From Aquibacillus koreensis (lineage in GTDB: Bacteria > Bacillota > Bacilli > Bacillales > Amphibacillaceae), in contig NZ_JAOALK010000032.1 in the NCBI RefSeq assembly GCF_025154055.1, forward strand, positions 37,962 through 101,961: a DNA stretch of 64,000 nucleotides, given 5' to 3'. Of this stretch, positions 17,660-26,199 are shown piece by piece. The position numbers and the translations under genes are program-made. A model generated the notes under the pieces. It saw only the letters and a list, made by a program, of their open reading frames with translations, ran no database searches and was not told where the DNA came from. Within the stretch, counting starts at the first letter, position 1. Each line of letters opens with the position of its first letter.

Positions 17660-17900
17660 ATTCTGTATAAACTGCGTCGTAACTTTCTTTAGATGAGTGG
17701 AAATCCAACGCTCCGGAAAAACACTCGCTTTCCTATGAGGAATCACGAAAAAGCCTTAACCCATGGCTTTTTCTAAGTTCAGATTCCTTTTGTGGGGAAC
17801 GCTTCAGCTTCCTCGCTCGCAAAAAGCGCTCACTGCGGGATCTTCAGACTGTTCCTTTCCCACAGGAGTCTCGTGTTTTTCCTCCGCTAGGATTGGCTTT
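17660..17900. repeat. Intergenic repeat, family B, copy 1
   Basis: 17552-18316 has no real gene. Copy 1 starts with AACTGCGTCGTAAC and contains GAGGAATCACGAAAAA, CTTTTTCTAAGTTCAGATTC and CTGTTCCTTTCCCACAGGAG. The same blocks occur at 46395-46620 in the same orientation. Open frames inside it are not credible. Confidence 0.8.
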
Positions 17901-18019
17901 CTATTAGAGTGAGAAGTAATATGTCTTGATCATGCGAGTATTCACTTAAATCAACTGTTAAGATAAATTAGGAATCAATTGAGGAAAATGCATAGGCTTC
18001 CTTTTGGAACAGCACAAGT

Positions 18020-18265
18020 TCGACTTTAATTAAAGCAGTTATTAGCGGAGCAAGTGCAATTGGCGACACTCCTACGGGAACAGCGCGAGCCGAAGATCCA
18101 CTCAGGAGCGCACTTTGCGACTGAGTTAGCTGAGGCCGTGCCCGCAAGAGGAATCTGTACTTAGAAAAATCCGGGTTCTGGGATTTTTCGTGATTCCTCC
18201 TCGGAAAGGGAGCCAATTGCACTTGTGGAGCGGGTGGAGATAGTTACGCCGCATTTTGTATCAAC
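18020..18265. repeat. Intergenic repeat, family B, copy 2 (inverted)
   Basis: This copy is in the opposite orientation to copy 1. Its core (about 18073-18120, for example GCGAGCCGAAGATCCACTC) is the exact reverse complement of 46540-46585. It ends in AGTTACGCCGCATTTTGTAT, which mirrors the left end of copy 1. Copies 1 and 2 together look like one ~600-bp element with terminal inverted repeats. Confidence 0.78.
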
Positions 18266-18303
18266 TCTGGCATTTGAATGCAATTTTTTTTGAAAATAGC
18301 AAA

Positions 18304-18330
18304 AAAAACACCACGATTAGTGGTGTTTTT
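18304..18330 (-). terminator. Intrinsic terminator of the zinc-ribbon membrane protein gene
   Basis: An 11-bp stem AAAAACACCAC/GTGGTGTTTTT overlaps the stop codon and is followed on the minus strand by a T-run. Confidence 0.8.
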
Positions 18331-18658
18331 GCTTCGGTATCTTTAATTCGAAAAAAAAGATCGATATAACTCTCAAAAGTACTGGATATAAAGATAAGAT
18401 GGCTACTAGATCTCCAATTTCCCCCAGCAAATCTGTAACGAGTAAAACTATAGCTAGAACCGCCATAAGAATAATTCGTATATTTCCGGATGGACCATTT
18501 AGTGGTTTCCAGTAATTCCATACCGTAGTTCCTTCTTTTTCAACTTCCTGAAAACAGACGTAGTGAAAAGGCTGTAAACGCAAGAAGTTTGATCCCATTA
18601 CAAGTTGATCTCGATCTTTAATTTCTTTATGACAATATCTGCAAACATTCGGAGTCAT
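18317..18658 (-). CDS. Unknown small membrane protein with an N-terminal zinc-ribbon-like motif
   Basis: 113 residues. The N-terminus has a CxxC pair (VCRYCHKEI) and a later HYVC, suggestive of a small metal-binding domain. Two hydrophobic segments follow (~58-80 and ~83-102). I do not recognise the family. The start at 18658 is supported by AGAGAGG 9 nt upstream; the longer frame (to 18718) adds another Cys pair (CPSC) but has no clear ribosome binding site. It lies alone beside the repeats. Confidence 0.6.
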   Translation of the reverse strand: MTPNVCRYCHKEIKDRDQLVMGSNFLRLQPFHYVCFQEVEKEGTTVWNYWKPLNGPSGNIRIILMAVLAIVLLVTDLLGEIGDLVAILSLYPVLLRVISIFFFELKIPKQKHH

Positions 18659-18760
18659 CCATTCGTTCCTCTCTACTTCATTTCCTCTATTATAACAACT
18701 TGGACATAAGAAGAACAAATAGGAACTTAATGTTGCTTTTATTTATAGAAGATGGTAATT

Positions 18761-18785
18761 TATAATAGTTCACCCATTAAACTAT
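18761..18785 (+). promoter_or_regulatory. Putative promoter -10 and MarR-type operator
   Basis: TATAAT (18761-18766) overlaps an inverted repeat ATAGTT-N9-AACTAT (18765-18785), and a further AACTAAACTAT follows. Position just upstream of a MarR gene suggests autorepression. This is inferred from symmetry only. Confidence 0.45.
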
Positions 18786-18818
18786 TCATTAACTAAACTA
18801 TATAATGGAGGTGTAGCT

Positions 18819-19259
18819 ATGGAACATAGGAAGCTAAATGAAATCATTGAAACGTACACTTCTTCTATGAATGAGGTAAATCGCCGAGTAAATGTGTTGA
18901 TGAATGAACAAGTCCATCAGGAGCTCACAACCGACCAATTTTCTACATTACGTTTTTTACAAAAAAAACAGCCGTGTACGAGTTCCGATATAGCACATGA
19001 GTTTTCGATAGGTAAAAGCGCGGTAACTGCGCAGGTAAACCGTTTATACGAAAGAGGACTGATTGATCGAAAGCGGGATCAAGACGATCGCAGAATCGTT
19101 TATTTATCCTTAACAGCTGAAGGTAAAAAATTAATGGAAGACGGCACACAAAAACTTTATGACGTGCTAGGGGATATTTTATTGGAGTTTGATTCTAATG
19201 AAATAGAAACCTTTATTCAATCATTAGAGAAACTCGTACGCATTTTAAGAGAGAATTAA
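18819..19259 (+). CDS. MarR-family transcriptional regulator
   Basis: 146 residues, a normal MarR length. The winged helix is visible (PCTSSDIAHEFSIGKSAVTAQVNRLYERGLI, wing RKRDQDDRRIVYLSLT). It probably represses the MMPL-family exporter 18 nt downstream and its own gene, releasing DNA on binding a lipophilic ligand. The pairing resembles the ydgJ-ydgH pair of B. subtilis. The ATG follows GGAGGTG. Confidence 0.85.
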   Translation: MEHRKLNEIIETYTSSMNEVNRRVNVLMNEQVHQELTTDQFSTLRFLQKKQPCTSSDIAHEFSIGKSAVTAQVNRLYERGLIDRKRDQDDRRIVYLSLTAEGKKLMEDGTQKLYDVLGDILLEFDSNEIETFIQSLEKLVRILREN

Positions 19260-19277
19260 TCAAGGGGGATTAGCTAG

Positions 19278-22200
19278 ATGAGAAAGATTTTACAATTTCG
19301 GTGGCCCATTTTTGTTTTATGGATTGTAACCGCAGTATCATTATTACTTTTTTCACCTAACTTACAAGAGCTAGTTAGAGAAAAAGGACAAATTGGGGTA
19401 CCTGAGGGATATTCATCTTCTGAAGCATCCGCATTATTAGGACAAATGTCTGAAGATAATGATGAAAATACTATTTCTGGTGTATTAGTCTTTCATGAAG
19501 AGCAAGCACTAACTGATCAGGAAAAGAATGAAGTGGCAGACGTCATTTCCAAATTGGAAGAACAACAAGAAGCCTTAGGCGTTTCTAATATTCTAAACTT
19601 TACTGCAGATGAAAGAATTGAAGAACAAGTAGTATCCGAAGATGGAACAACCATCCTTGTCCCGATGGATGTAACGATTGAAGATAGAACAATTGAAGAG
19701 TCAAGAGATGTGATTTATAAAGCTGTTGAAGGAACAGAAATTGATTATGCATTAACTGGTGAAGCCTATATTTCTAAAGATATCGTGGTTAACTCAGAAA
19801 AAGGCTTAAAAAAGACGGAGTTTATTACCGTTGGTTTTATCTTAATTATCTTATTTATCGTATTTAAATCCTTGGTGGCTCCATTTATTCCACTATTAAC
19901 AGTCGGAATAAGTTACTTAGCCGCACAAGGTATTGTATCGATCTTAGCTGAGACCGCCAATTTTCCCTTATCCACCTTTACCCAGATCTTCATGGTAGCG
20001 GTTATGTTTGGAATCGGTACAGACTACTGTATTTTATTAATTAGTAGATTTAAAGAAGAACTTGCTAATCATGAAACGATTCAAGATGCCGTTGTGGCGA
20101 CTTATAAATCTGGTGGAAAGACAATTTTCTTTGCTGGATTAGCAGTGTTGATTGGTTTTTCAACCATTGGATTGTCTACGTTTTCGCTATATAAATCAGC
20201 TGTAGCTGTAGCGGTTGGTGTAGCGGTTGTACTTATTGCATTGGCTACTTTAGTGCCTTTTTTCCTTGTTTTATTTGGAAAAAAACTTTTCTGGCCATTT
20301 GATAAAAACGTGTCTCATAGCGAAAGTAAGCTTTGGAAGTCCGTAGGTTTATTTGCATGGGGACGACCATTATTGGCATTACTGATTGTTCTTGTCATTG
20401 TCGTACCTAGTTTAGTAACTTTTGATGGTCAAAAGTCTTATAACTCTTTAGAAGAAATTGGCGAAAACTATGATTCAGTAAAAGGATTTAATTGGTTGGC
20501 TGAAAGTGTTGGCCCTGGAGAGGCGATGCCTGCGACAGTAGTTTTGCAAACCGAAGAAAATATCGACGAAGCGAAAGAATTTCAGGATATTGAGACTATA
20601 TCTGCGGCAATCGCTACTATTGATGGTGTGAAGTCTGTAAGAAGTGCTACACGTCCAACTGGTAAAATCATTGAAGATTTTACGATGAACAGTCAAACCG
20701 GAGCGTTAAGTGATGGTATTGGTGAAAGTGCATCAGGAATTAATGAGATACAAAGTGGTTTAACCGATGCTTCAGATCAACTAAAAGAGTCAAGACCACA
20801 ATTAAAAGAAGCTGAAACCGGTGTCGATCAATTATTGGACGGTACCAAGCAAGCAAATAACGGAATTGGTGAAATGCAAAATGCACTAACTCAAATCCAA
20901 AACGGAATTTCTTCCGGTTCACAAGGTGCAGGTGAAGTAAAAGAGAATCTGAAAACGATTCAAACTAACCTTCAGCAAACCATTGATGGTAATAATGAGA
21001 TATTAACAGGCTATCAAGAGCTTGAATCAGGACTAACACCTTTACATGCAGGTTATCAAGGGTACACTCAATTATTGCAAGGTACTCTACAAACGCTAGA
21101 TAACGTAGAAGCAAGTAATGAAGAATCGGTGAAAAACTTGGAAACAGCCAAAGGACAATTACATGCTGTTTTGAACGGAACCGAAGAAAACCCTGGCTTA
21201 CTTACATTAAATGAAACATTTGAAAAGCAAGTCATTGGTGGGATTACGCAAGCCAACCAAGGATTCCAGCAAACAATCGATGGACAACAACAACTTGCTA
21301 ACGGTCTAACTGAATTAATAGCTGGAATTGATCAGTTACAAAATGGGTTAAATCAGGCTGCAGATGGACAACAACAGGTAGTTGATAATATCCCAAGCCT
21401 ACAAGATGGTCTAGAGCAAATTTACGGCGGGCAAGAGGAATTGCAAGGCGCCTTTAGCGATATGTATGACCAAATGGGACAGCTTACAAATGGCCTAGAT
21501 CAGAGCACTGATGGCCTGAAGCAAGTTTCAGAGGGGCTAACTCAAGTTCAAAATTATTTAGGTGAATTTTCGTCAGAAGAAGCAGCTCCAACTGTCAACA
21601 TTCCAAAAGAAGCTTTAGAAAACGAAGCGTTCATGGAAGGAATTAAACCTTATTTAGCTGATACTAAAACCATTACTAAATTAGAAGTAGTCATGGAATC
21701 TAGTCCTTACTCAAAAGAGTCCATGGAAACGGTTGGCTTAATTAAACAATCAGTTGATGAGGCAGTGAAAGGTACTGTTTATGAAGATGCAACGATTGCA
21801 ATCGGCGGTATTAGTAGTACGAATAATGACTTGCAGAATATCTCAGATGCAGATTATGCACGTACGGTCGTTTTAATGCTAGCCGGAATTTTTATCATCC
21901 TAGTCATTTTACTACGCTCGATTATTATGCCGTTGTACTTGATTGGATCCCTAATTCTAACGTATTTCACAGCAATGGGAATATCTGAATTTATCTTCGT
22001 TAATATCTTAGACTATGAAGGAATCAGTTGGGCAGTAAGTTTCTTCGCCTTTGTGATCCTAGTCGCATTAGGTATTGACTATAGTATTTTCTTGATGGAT
22101 CGCTTTAATGAGAATATGCATCTAAGCATCAAAGAAGCATTAATCCACGCAATGAAAAATATGGGTACGGTTATTATCTCGGCTGCTGTGATTTTAGGTG

Positions 22201-22373
22201 GAACATTTGCAGCAATGATGCCTTCTGGTGTTCTATCCTTATTACAAATTGCAACAGTAGTATTAACTGGACTTTTCCTATATGCGTTAATCATGCTACC
22301 TTTGTTTATTCCAGTTATGGTTCGATTGTTTGGAAAAGCAAATTGGTGGCCGTTTAGAAAGCCAAATGAGTAA
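19278..22373 (+). CDS. MMPL/RND-family membrane exporter
   Basis: 1031 residues. Two RND halves carry the MMPL signatures GIGTDYCILLISRFKEEL (~250) and ALGIDYSIFLMDRFNENM (~935), with 11-12 membrane helices in total. Between them a long extracellular region (~480-780) contains many short G-x-x-Q-L-x-x-G-L type repeats, as in YhgE/Pip-like proteins, probably a helical stalk. Substrates are likely lipids or amphiphilic drugs. It is co-transcribed with the MarR gene and starts after AAGGGGG. Confidence 0.88.
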   Translation: MRKILQFRWPIFVLWIVTAVSLLLFSPNLQELVREKGQIGVPEGYSSSEASALLGQMSEDNDENTISGVLVFHEEQALTDQEKNEVADVISKLEEQQEALGVSNILNFTADERIEEQVVSEDGTTILVPMDVTIEDRTIEESRDVIYKAVEGTEIDYALTGEAYISKDIVVNSEKGLKKTEFITVGFILIILFIVFKSLVAPFIPLLTVGISYLAAQGIVSILAETANFPLSTFTQIFMVAVMFGIGTDYCILLISRFKEELANHETIQDAVVATYKSGGKTIFFAGLAVLIGFSTIGLSTFSLYKSAVAVAVGVAVVLIALATLVPFFLVLFGKKLFWPFDKNVSHSESKLWKSVGLFAWGRPLLALLIVLVIVVPSLVTFDGQKSYNSLEEIGENYDSVKGFNWLAESVGPGEAMPATVVLQTEENIDEAKEFQDIETISAAIATIDGVKSVRSATRPTGKIIEDFTMNSQTGALSDGIGESASGINEIQSGLTDASDQLKESRPQLKEAETGVDQLLDGTKQANNGIGEMQNALTQIQNGISSGSQGAGEVKENLKTIQTNLQQTIDGNNEILTGYQELESGLTPLHAGYQGYTQLLQGTLQTLDNVEASNEESVKNLETAKGQLHAVLNGTEENPGLLTLNETFEKQVIGGITQANQGFQQTIDGQQQLANGLTELIAGIDQLQNGLNQAADGQQQVVDNIPSLQDGLEQIYGGQEELQGAFSDMYDQMGQLTNGLDQSTDGLKQVSEGLTQVQNYLGEFSSEEAAPTVNIPKEALENEAFMEGIKPYLADTKTITKLEVVMESSPYSKESMETVGLIKQSVDEAVKGTVYEDATIAIGGISSTNNDLQNISDADYARTVVLMLAGIFIILVILLRSIIMPLYLIGSLILTYFTAMGISEFIFVNILDYEGISWAVSFFAFVILVALGIDYSIFLMDRFNENMHLSIKEALIHAMKNMGTVIISAAVILGGTFAAMMPSGVLSLLQIATVVLTGLFLYALIMLPLFIPVMVRLFGKANWWPFRKPNE

Positions 22374-22406
22374 ATAATTATAGTAAGGATGAATAGCTGA
22401 TCATTG

Positions 22407-22447
22407 AAAAACACTTATCTCTTATAATTCATGAGATAAGTGTTTTT
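22407..22447. terminator. Bidirectional terminator after the MMPL exporter gene
   Basis: A perfect stem of about 14-15 bp (AAAAACACTTATCTC with its complement) is flanked by A- and T-runs. It serves the exporter gene and the convergent secreted-protein gene. Confidence 0.85.
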
Positions 22448-22450
22448 ATT

Positions 22451-22825
22451 TTATTGTTTAATTACTATTGGCTCTTGAAATTGTCCAAAAGAATAAGCAT
22501 AAAGTAAGTAATGTTTTTCCGAATGATCTTGGGTTAAAATCGGGATTGCTATAACATACGCATCCATTTGTTCACTATATTCAACCTCTACCTCACTAAC
22601 ACCATTCCAATGATAACCATCACTCTTCAATTCCTTTTTCTTTACCTTAAACTCCGCTGACTTTAAAAGATTGGAGACAAGCTTGTTTTTTTCTGATCCA
22701 GTAACCTCTCGCACATCAGTAGGACAACCACAGTCATCTCCTTCATGAGCGCTTACAGATGGTAGAAATGCAAACAAAACCCCTACTACCGCTATTACTG
22801 CAATAATTGATCTTTTTACTGACAT
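22451..22825 (-). CDS. Small secreted protein of unknown function
   Basis: 124 residues. A signal peptide is clear, with cleavage likely after VSA (~26). The mature part starts HEGDDCGCP and contains GSEKNKLVSNLLKSAEFK, followed by beta-rich sequence. The latter block reminds me of the N-terminal part of halocin C8-type bacteriocin precursors in Bacillus, but no Cys-rich toxin domain follows, so I assign no function. The start follows AGGAGG with an 8-nt spacer. Monocistronic. Confidence 0.6.
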   Translation of the reverse strand: MSVKRSIIAVIAVVGVLFAFLPSVSAHEGDDCGCPTDVREVTGSEKNKLVSNLLKSAEFKVKKKELKSDGYHWNGVSEVEVEYSEQMDAYVIAIPILTQDHSEKHYLLYAYSFGQFQEPIVIKQ

Positions 22826-22948
22826 TCTTATTCCTCCTCTTATCTCGACTTATCCATGATTACATCACACCTGATAATTCGACAATAGGAAACATTTTCC
22901 TCTAAAATTCCCTATACAGAGTAAAAATAAGGATTTGTAACCAGTAAA

Positions 22949-22982
22949 AAAGACCACTACATCCATTACTTTAGTGGTCTTT
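22949..22982 (-). terminator. Intrinsic terminator of the MurG-like gene
   Basis: An 11-bp stem AAAGACCACTA/TAGTGGTCTTT is followed by T residues on the minus strand. Confidence 0.8.
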
Positions 22983-22989
22983 CTCTTAA

Positions 22990-24069
22990 TTATTGAGTCT
23001 TATTACTTATATCCTTAATAATCTTAATTACTTTTTGTTTTGCTTCAAAGCTTTCATAATTTTTCATTGCTTTAAGCTTTTCCTTTTTACTCTGTTTAAG
23101 ATTGAGTAATTCTGTCACTAATCGATCTTCTGTTAATTCTTCTTCCTCTAATATATTAGCGTAACCCTGTTTTTTAAATGAATTTGCATTTAAGATCTGG
23201 TCGCCTCGACTCGCATTTCGGGATAATGGAATAAGTAACATCGGCTTTTTTAATGCCAAGAATTCAAAAATAGCATTGGATCCAGCTCGTGATAACACAA
23301 AGTCTGTCGCAGCAAATATATCACTTAGCTCTTCGTTAACATAATCGAATTGAATATATCCAGCTCTCTTTACTGACTCATCCACATTGCCTTTGCCGGT
23401 AATATGAATAATTTGAAATTCTTTTACTAACACATCTAGGTTGTCACGTACAGCTTGGTTGATTCTTTGAGCACCACCGCTACCACCCATAATTAATAAA
23501 ACTGGTTGCCCTTCTGTAAAGTTTGCTAATGCTAATCCTTTTTTCTTACTTCCTTGAAATAATTCATTCCGCACGACTGCGCCAATCCACTCGGCTTTTT
23601 TCTCAGGCAAAAACTGCATCGTTTCCGGGAATGTTGCTAGTACCTTTTTGGCCATAGGAATTGCGAGCTTGTTTGCTAAACCTGGCGTATAATCGGATTC
23701 GTGAATGATAGCTGGAATTCCTCTCATCTTTGCAGCAGCAAGTACTGGTACAGATACAAACCCACCTTTTGAAAAAATAACGGAAGGTTTTTTCTTCCCC
23801 AGAATTCTATATGCTTGCATGGTCCCTTTTAATACTTTAAAGGGATCTTTAAAGTTCTCTTTTGAAAAATAGCGTCGTAATTTACCCGTAGAAATTGGAT
23901 GATAAGTCACATCATCTAATCGACTAATTAACTCACTTTCAATTCCATTTTTGGATCCGATATAATCAACTTCCCATCCTTCTTTTTGAAAGGCTGGAAT
24001 AACTGCTAAGTTTACAACCACGTGGCCTGCTGTTCCCCCACCTGTAAATAAAATTCGTTTCTCGCTCAT
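22990..24069 (-). CDS. MurG-type UDP-GlcNAc glycosyltransferase (paralogue outside the dcw cluster)
   Basis: 359 residues, GT-B fold. The N-terminal glycine loop is [10 protein letters not shown], the middle has [25 protein letters not shown], and the C-terminal sugar-nucleotide block is [23 protein letters not shown]. MurG adds GlcNAc to lipid I. The gene stands alone rather than among division and cell-wall genes, so it is probably a second MurG-like copy, as found in other Bacillaceae. The start at 24069 follows AAAGGG; an upstream in-frame extension to 24132 lacks similarity to the family. Confidence 0.85.
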   Translation of the reverse strand: MSEKRILFTGGGTAGHVVVNLAVIPAFQKEGWEVDYIGSKNGIESELISRLDDVTYHPISTGKLRRYFSKENFKDPFKVLKGTMQAYRILGKKKPSVIFSKGGFVSVPVLAAAKMRGIPAIIHESDYTPGLANKLAIPMAKKVLATFPETMQFLPEKKAEWIGAVVRNELFQGSKKKGLALANFTEGQPVLLIMGGSGGAQRINQAVRDNLDVLVKEFQIIHITGKGNVDESVKRAGYIQFDYVNEELSDIFAATDFVLSRAGSNAIFEFLALKKPMLLIPLSRNASRGDQILNANSFKKQGYANILEEEELTEDRLVTELLNLKQSKKEKLKAMKNYESFEAKQKVIKIIKDISNKTQ

Positions 24070-24263
24070 GACGGACGCCCTTTCTATGTATGTTAGAAAA
24101 ACTCGCCTTCGCTCGACCTTTGGCGAATGCATTAGTTTTTCTTATACTTGGTACATTAAATTTTTTACTACGTCGGTTATACTTCAAAGCCAAAAATTAA
24201 TGCTTTTAACGTACAAAGTAATGGAAGCTGCATAACTTCCTACATGTAATAAACACGAAACTG

Positions 24264-24272
24264 TGCTATAAT
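24264..24272 (+). promoter_or_regulatory. Extended -10 promoter of the MATE gene
   Basis: TGCTATAAT is an extended -10 element 44 nt before the start codon. No good -35 hexamer is visible, which an extended -10 can tolerate. Confidence 0.5.
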
Positions 24273-24315
24273 CCTCTTCTATCCTAATTCAAATCTAAAT
24301 AAAAAGGAAGAGCAT

Positions 24316-25674
24316 ATGTTTGAAACTAACACAATAAAGCAAAAAATGAAATTGTTTTTTTATATCCTTATACCTATTTTAATAACACAATTAAGTATGT
24401 ATGCAATGAATTTTTTCGACACAGTTATGTCAGGTAATGCAGGTGCCGAAGAATTAGCAGGAGTTGCTATTGGGTCCAGTCTTTGGGTACCAATATCAAT
24501 GGGGATCACTGGAATCTTAATGGCACTTTCCCCGATCGTCGCACAGATGATTGGAGCCAAACAAGAAGATGAAGTACCAGAGACCGTTCAACAAGGGATA
24601 TATTTATCTATTGCAATAGGGATTCTTGTATCTATTATCGGATTTATCTTGATTGATCCTATTTTAACTGTTATGGACTTAGAGTCACACGTTCGTTATG
24701 TTGCGAAGTATTACCTTATAACGATCGGGATTGGCATTATCCCATTGTTCGTTTATAACTTACTTCGCTGTTACATCGATGCATTGGGTCAAACGCGTAT
24801 TTCGATGTTTATTATATTGTTATCTTTACCTCTAAATGTCGTTTTTAATTATGTATTTATCTTTGGTAAGTTTGGCATTCCTGCACTTGGCGGGATTGGT
24901 GCTGGTATTGCTTCCGCTTTAACCTACTGGATTTCTTGTGGGATATCCATCCTTATTGTCTACAAAGTGCGCCCATTCCGGTCACACAATATTTTTAGTA
25001 CATGGACAGTACCATCCATTAAAAAGTGGTGGGAGTTATTAAAAGTTGGTGTGCCAATCGGATTTTCTATCTTTTTTGAAGTAAGTATTTTTTCAGCCGT
25101 TACCTTATTTATGAGTGTGTACTCCACATTTACGATCGCAGCGCACCAAGCTGCAATTAACTTCGCATCTTTTTTATATATGATTCCATTTAGCATTGCC
25201 ATGACCCTAACGATTGCAGTCGGTTATGAAGTAGGGGCAAAACGAATAAAAGATGCTCGTGTGTATTCATATATGGGAATTATTGCGGGAGTCTTTATTG
25301 CTTTTCTTGCAGGCTTTATCCTTTATACCTTTGATGACCCGGTTGCAAAGCTATACAATGAAAATCCAGAAGTAATTGAACTAACGAAGAACTTCCTGTT
25401 TTTTGCGATTTTCTTTCAGTTTGCAGATGCGTTTGGCGCACCGCTTCAAGGTGTTTTACGAGGGTACAAAGATGTTAATATTACCTTTTGGATGTCTCTT
25501 GTTTCTTATTGGTTGATCGGACTTCCTAGCGGTTGGTTGTTTGCTAACTACACCGACTTTGGGCCCTATGGCTATTGGATGGGACTGATTATTGGATTAA
25601 GCGCTGGTGCAATCACGTTGTTTGGACGAATGTATTTTCTACAACGAAAATTATTAATAAAATATAATGGATAA
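24316..25674 (+). CDS. MATE-family multidrug/cation antiporter
   Basis: 452 residues with twelve membrane helices in two homologous bundles. Family blocks include MNFFDTVMSGNAGAEELAGV in helix 1-2 and ALGQTRISM after helix 4. It exports drugs or metabolites using a sodium or proton gradient. It starts at an ATG after AAAGGAAGAG and is monocistronic, ended by a terminator. The substrate is not predictable. Confidence 0.9.
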   Translation: MFETNTIKQKMKLFFYILIPILITQLSMYAMNFFDTVMSGNAGAEELAGVAIGSSLWVPISMGITGILMALSPIVAQMIGAKQEDEVPETVQQGIYLSIAIGILVSIIGFILIDPILTVMDLESHVRYVAKYYLITIGIGIIPLFVYNLLRCYIDALGQTRISMFIILLSLPLNVVFNYVFIFGKFGIPALGGIGAGIASALTYWISCGISILIVYKVRPFRSHNIFSTWTVPSIKKWWELLKVGVPIGFSIFFEVSIFSAVTLFMSVYSTFTIAAHQAAINFASFLYMIPFSIAMTLTIAVGYEVGAKRIKDARVYSYMGIIAGVFIAFLAGFILYTFDDPVAKLYNENPEVIELTKNFLFFAIFFQFADAFGAPLQGVLRGYKDVNITFWMSLVSYWLIGLPSGWLFANYTDFGPYGYWMGLIIGLSAGAITLFGRMYFLQRKLLIKYNG

Positions 25675-25704
25675 CAAGGACTGCTACTTGTCCTTGTTTT
25701 ATTT
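25673..25704 (+). terminator. Intrinsic terminator of the MATE gene
   Basis: A 9-bp stem AACAAGGAC/GTCCTTGTT, directly at the stop codon, is followed by TTATTTT. Confidence 0.75.
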
Positions 25705-25725
25705 TGTCTACGAACAAAAGGATAT

Positions 25726-26052
25726 CTAATGACGTGGGGCAAATAACATGATTGAAACACCGATTATACAGATTGCCGCACCGACCCAGTCATACAAATC
25801 TGGTGCCTTCTTGTCAATTCCCCATCCCCAAAGCACGGATAGAATAATAAAGACACCCCCATACGCCGCATACACTCTTCCAAACGAAGGAAAGGTTTGA
25901 AAAGTTGCAATTACACCATATAAAGCTAATGCAAGACCACCACCTATACCCCAATGAAATGGTTTTCCTTCTCTCAACCAAAGCCAAATGAGATAGCCTC
26001 CACCGATCTCAGCAAGACCAGCAAACAGAAATAATAGGATTGCTTGAATCAT
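25726..26052 (-). CDS. YnfA/UPF0060 family small membrane protein
   Basis: 108 residues, the exact usual length, with four membrane helices (start [20 protein letters not shown], later [13 protein letters not shown]). The family is related to small multidrug resistance proteins and is suspected in efflux. I chose the ATG at 26052: AAAGGTG lies 8 nt upstream, whereas the GTG three codons earlier sits inside that site. Monocistronic. Confidence 0.85.
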   Translation of the reverse strand: MIQAILLFLFAGLAEIGGGYLIWLWLREGKPFHWGIGGGLALALYGVIATFQTFPSFGRVYAAYGGVFIILSVLWGWGIDKKAPDLYDWVGAAICIIGVSIMLFAPRH

Positions 26053-26141
26053 TGTCAACACACCTTTGTTTATGTATGTACTAGAGATAAATCTATTCCT
26101 ATTATTCCATACTGTTTATTATTCTGTAAAAAAACAAGAGA

Positions 26142-26175
26142 AAAGCGCATGGCCCTCAAGTAAACCATACGCTTT
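26142..26175 (-). terminator. Intrinsic terminator of the aldehyde dehydrogenase gene
   Basis: An 11-bp stem with one G-U pair (26165-26175 with 26142-26152) is followed on the minus strand by TCTCTTGTTTTTTT. Confidence 0.65.
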
Positions 26176-26199
26176 CCCACATTAATATTTTCACTTTCA

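Noticed and set aside
17968..18222. 84-residue minus-strand frame
   Set aside because: Lies wholly inside a family B repeat, with matching frames in other copies, no start signal and no recognisable protein.
17640..18265. Insertion sequence with transposase
   Set aside because: The ends look like terminal inverted repeats, but no frame encodes a transposase, so it is called a non-autonomous repeat only.
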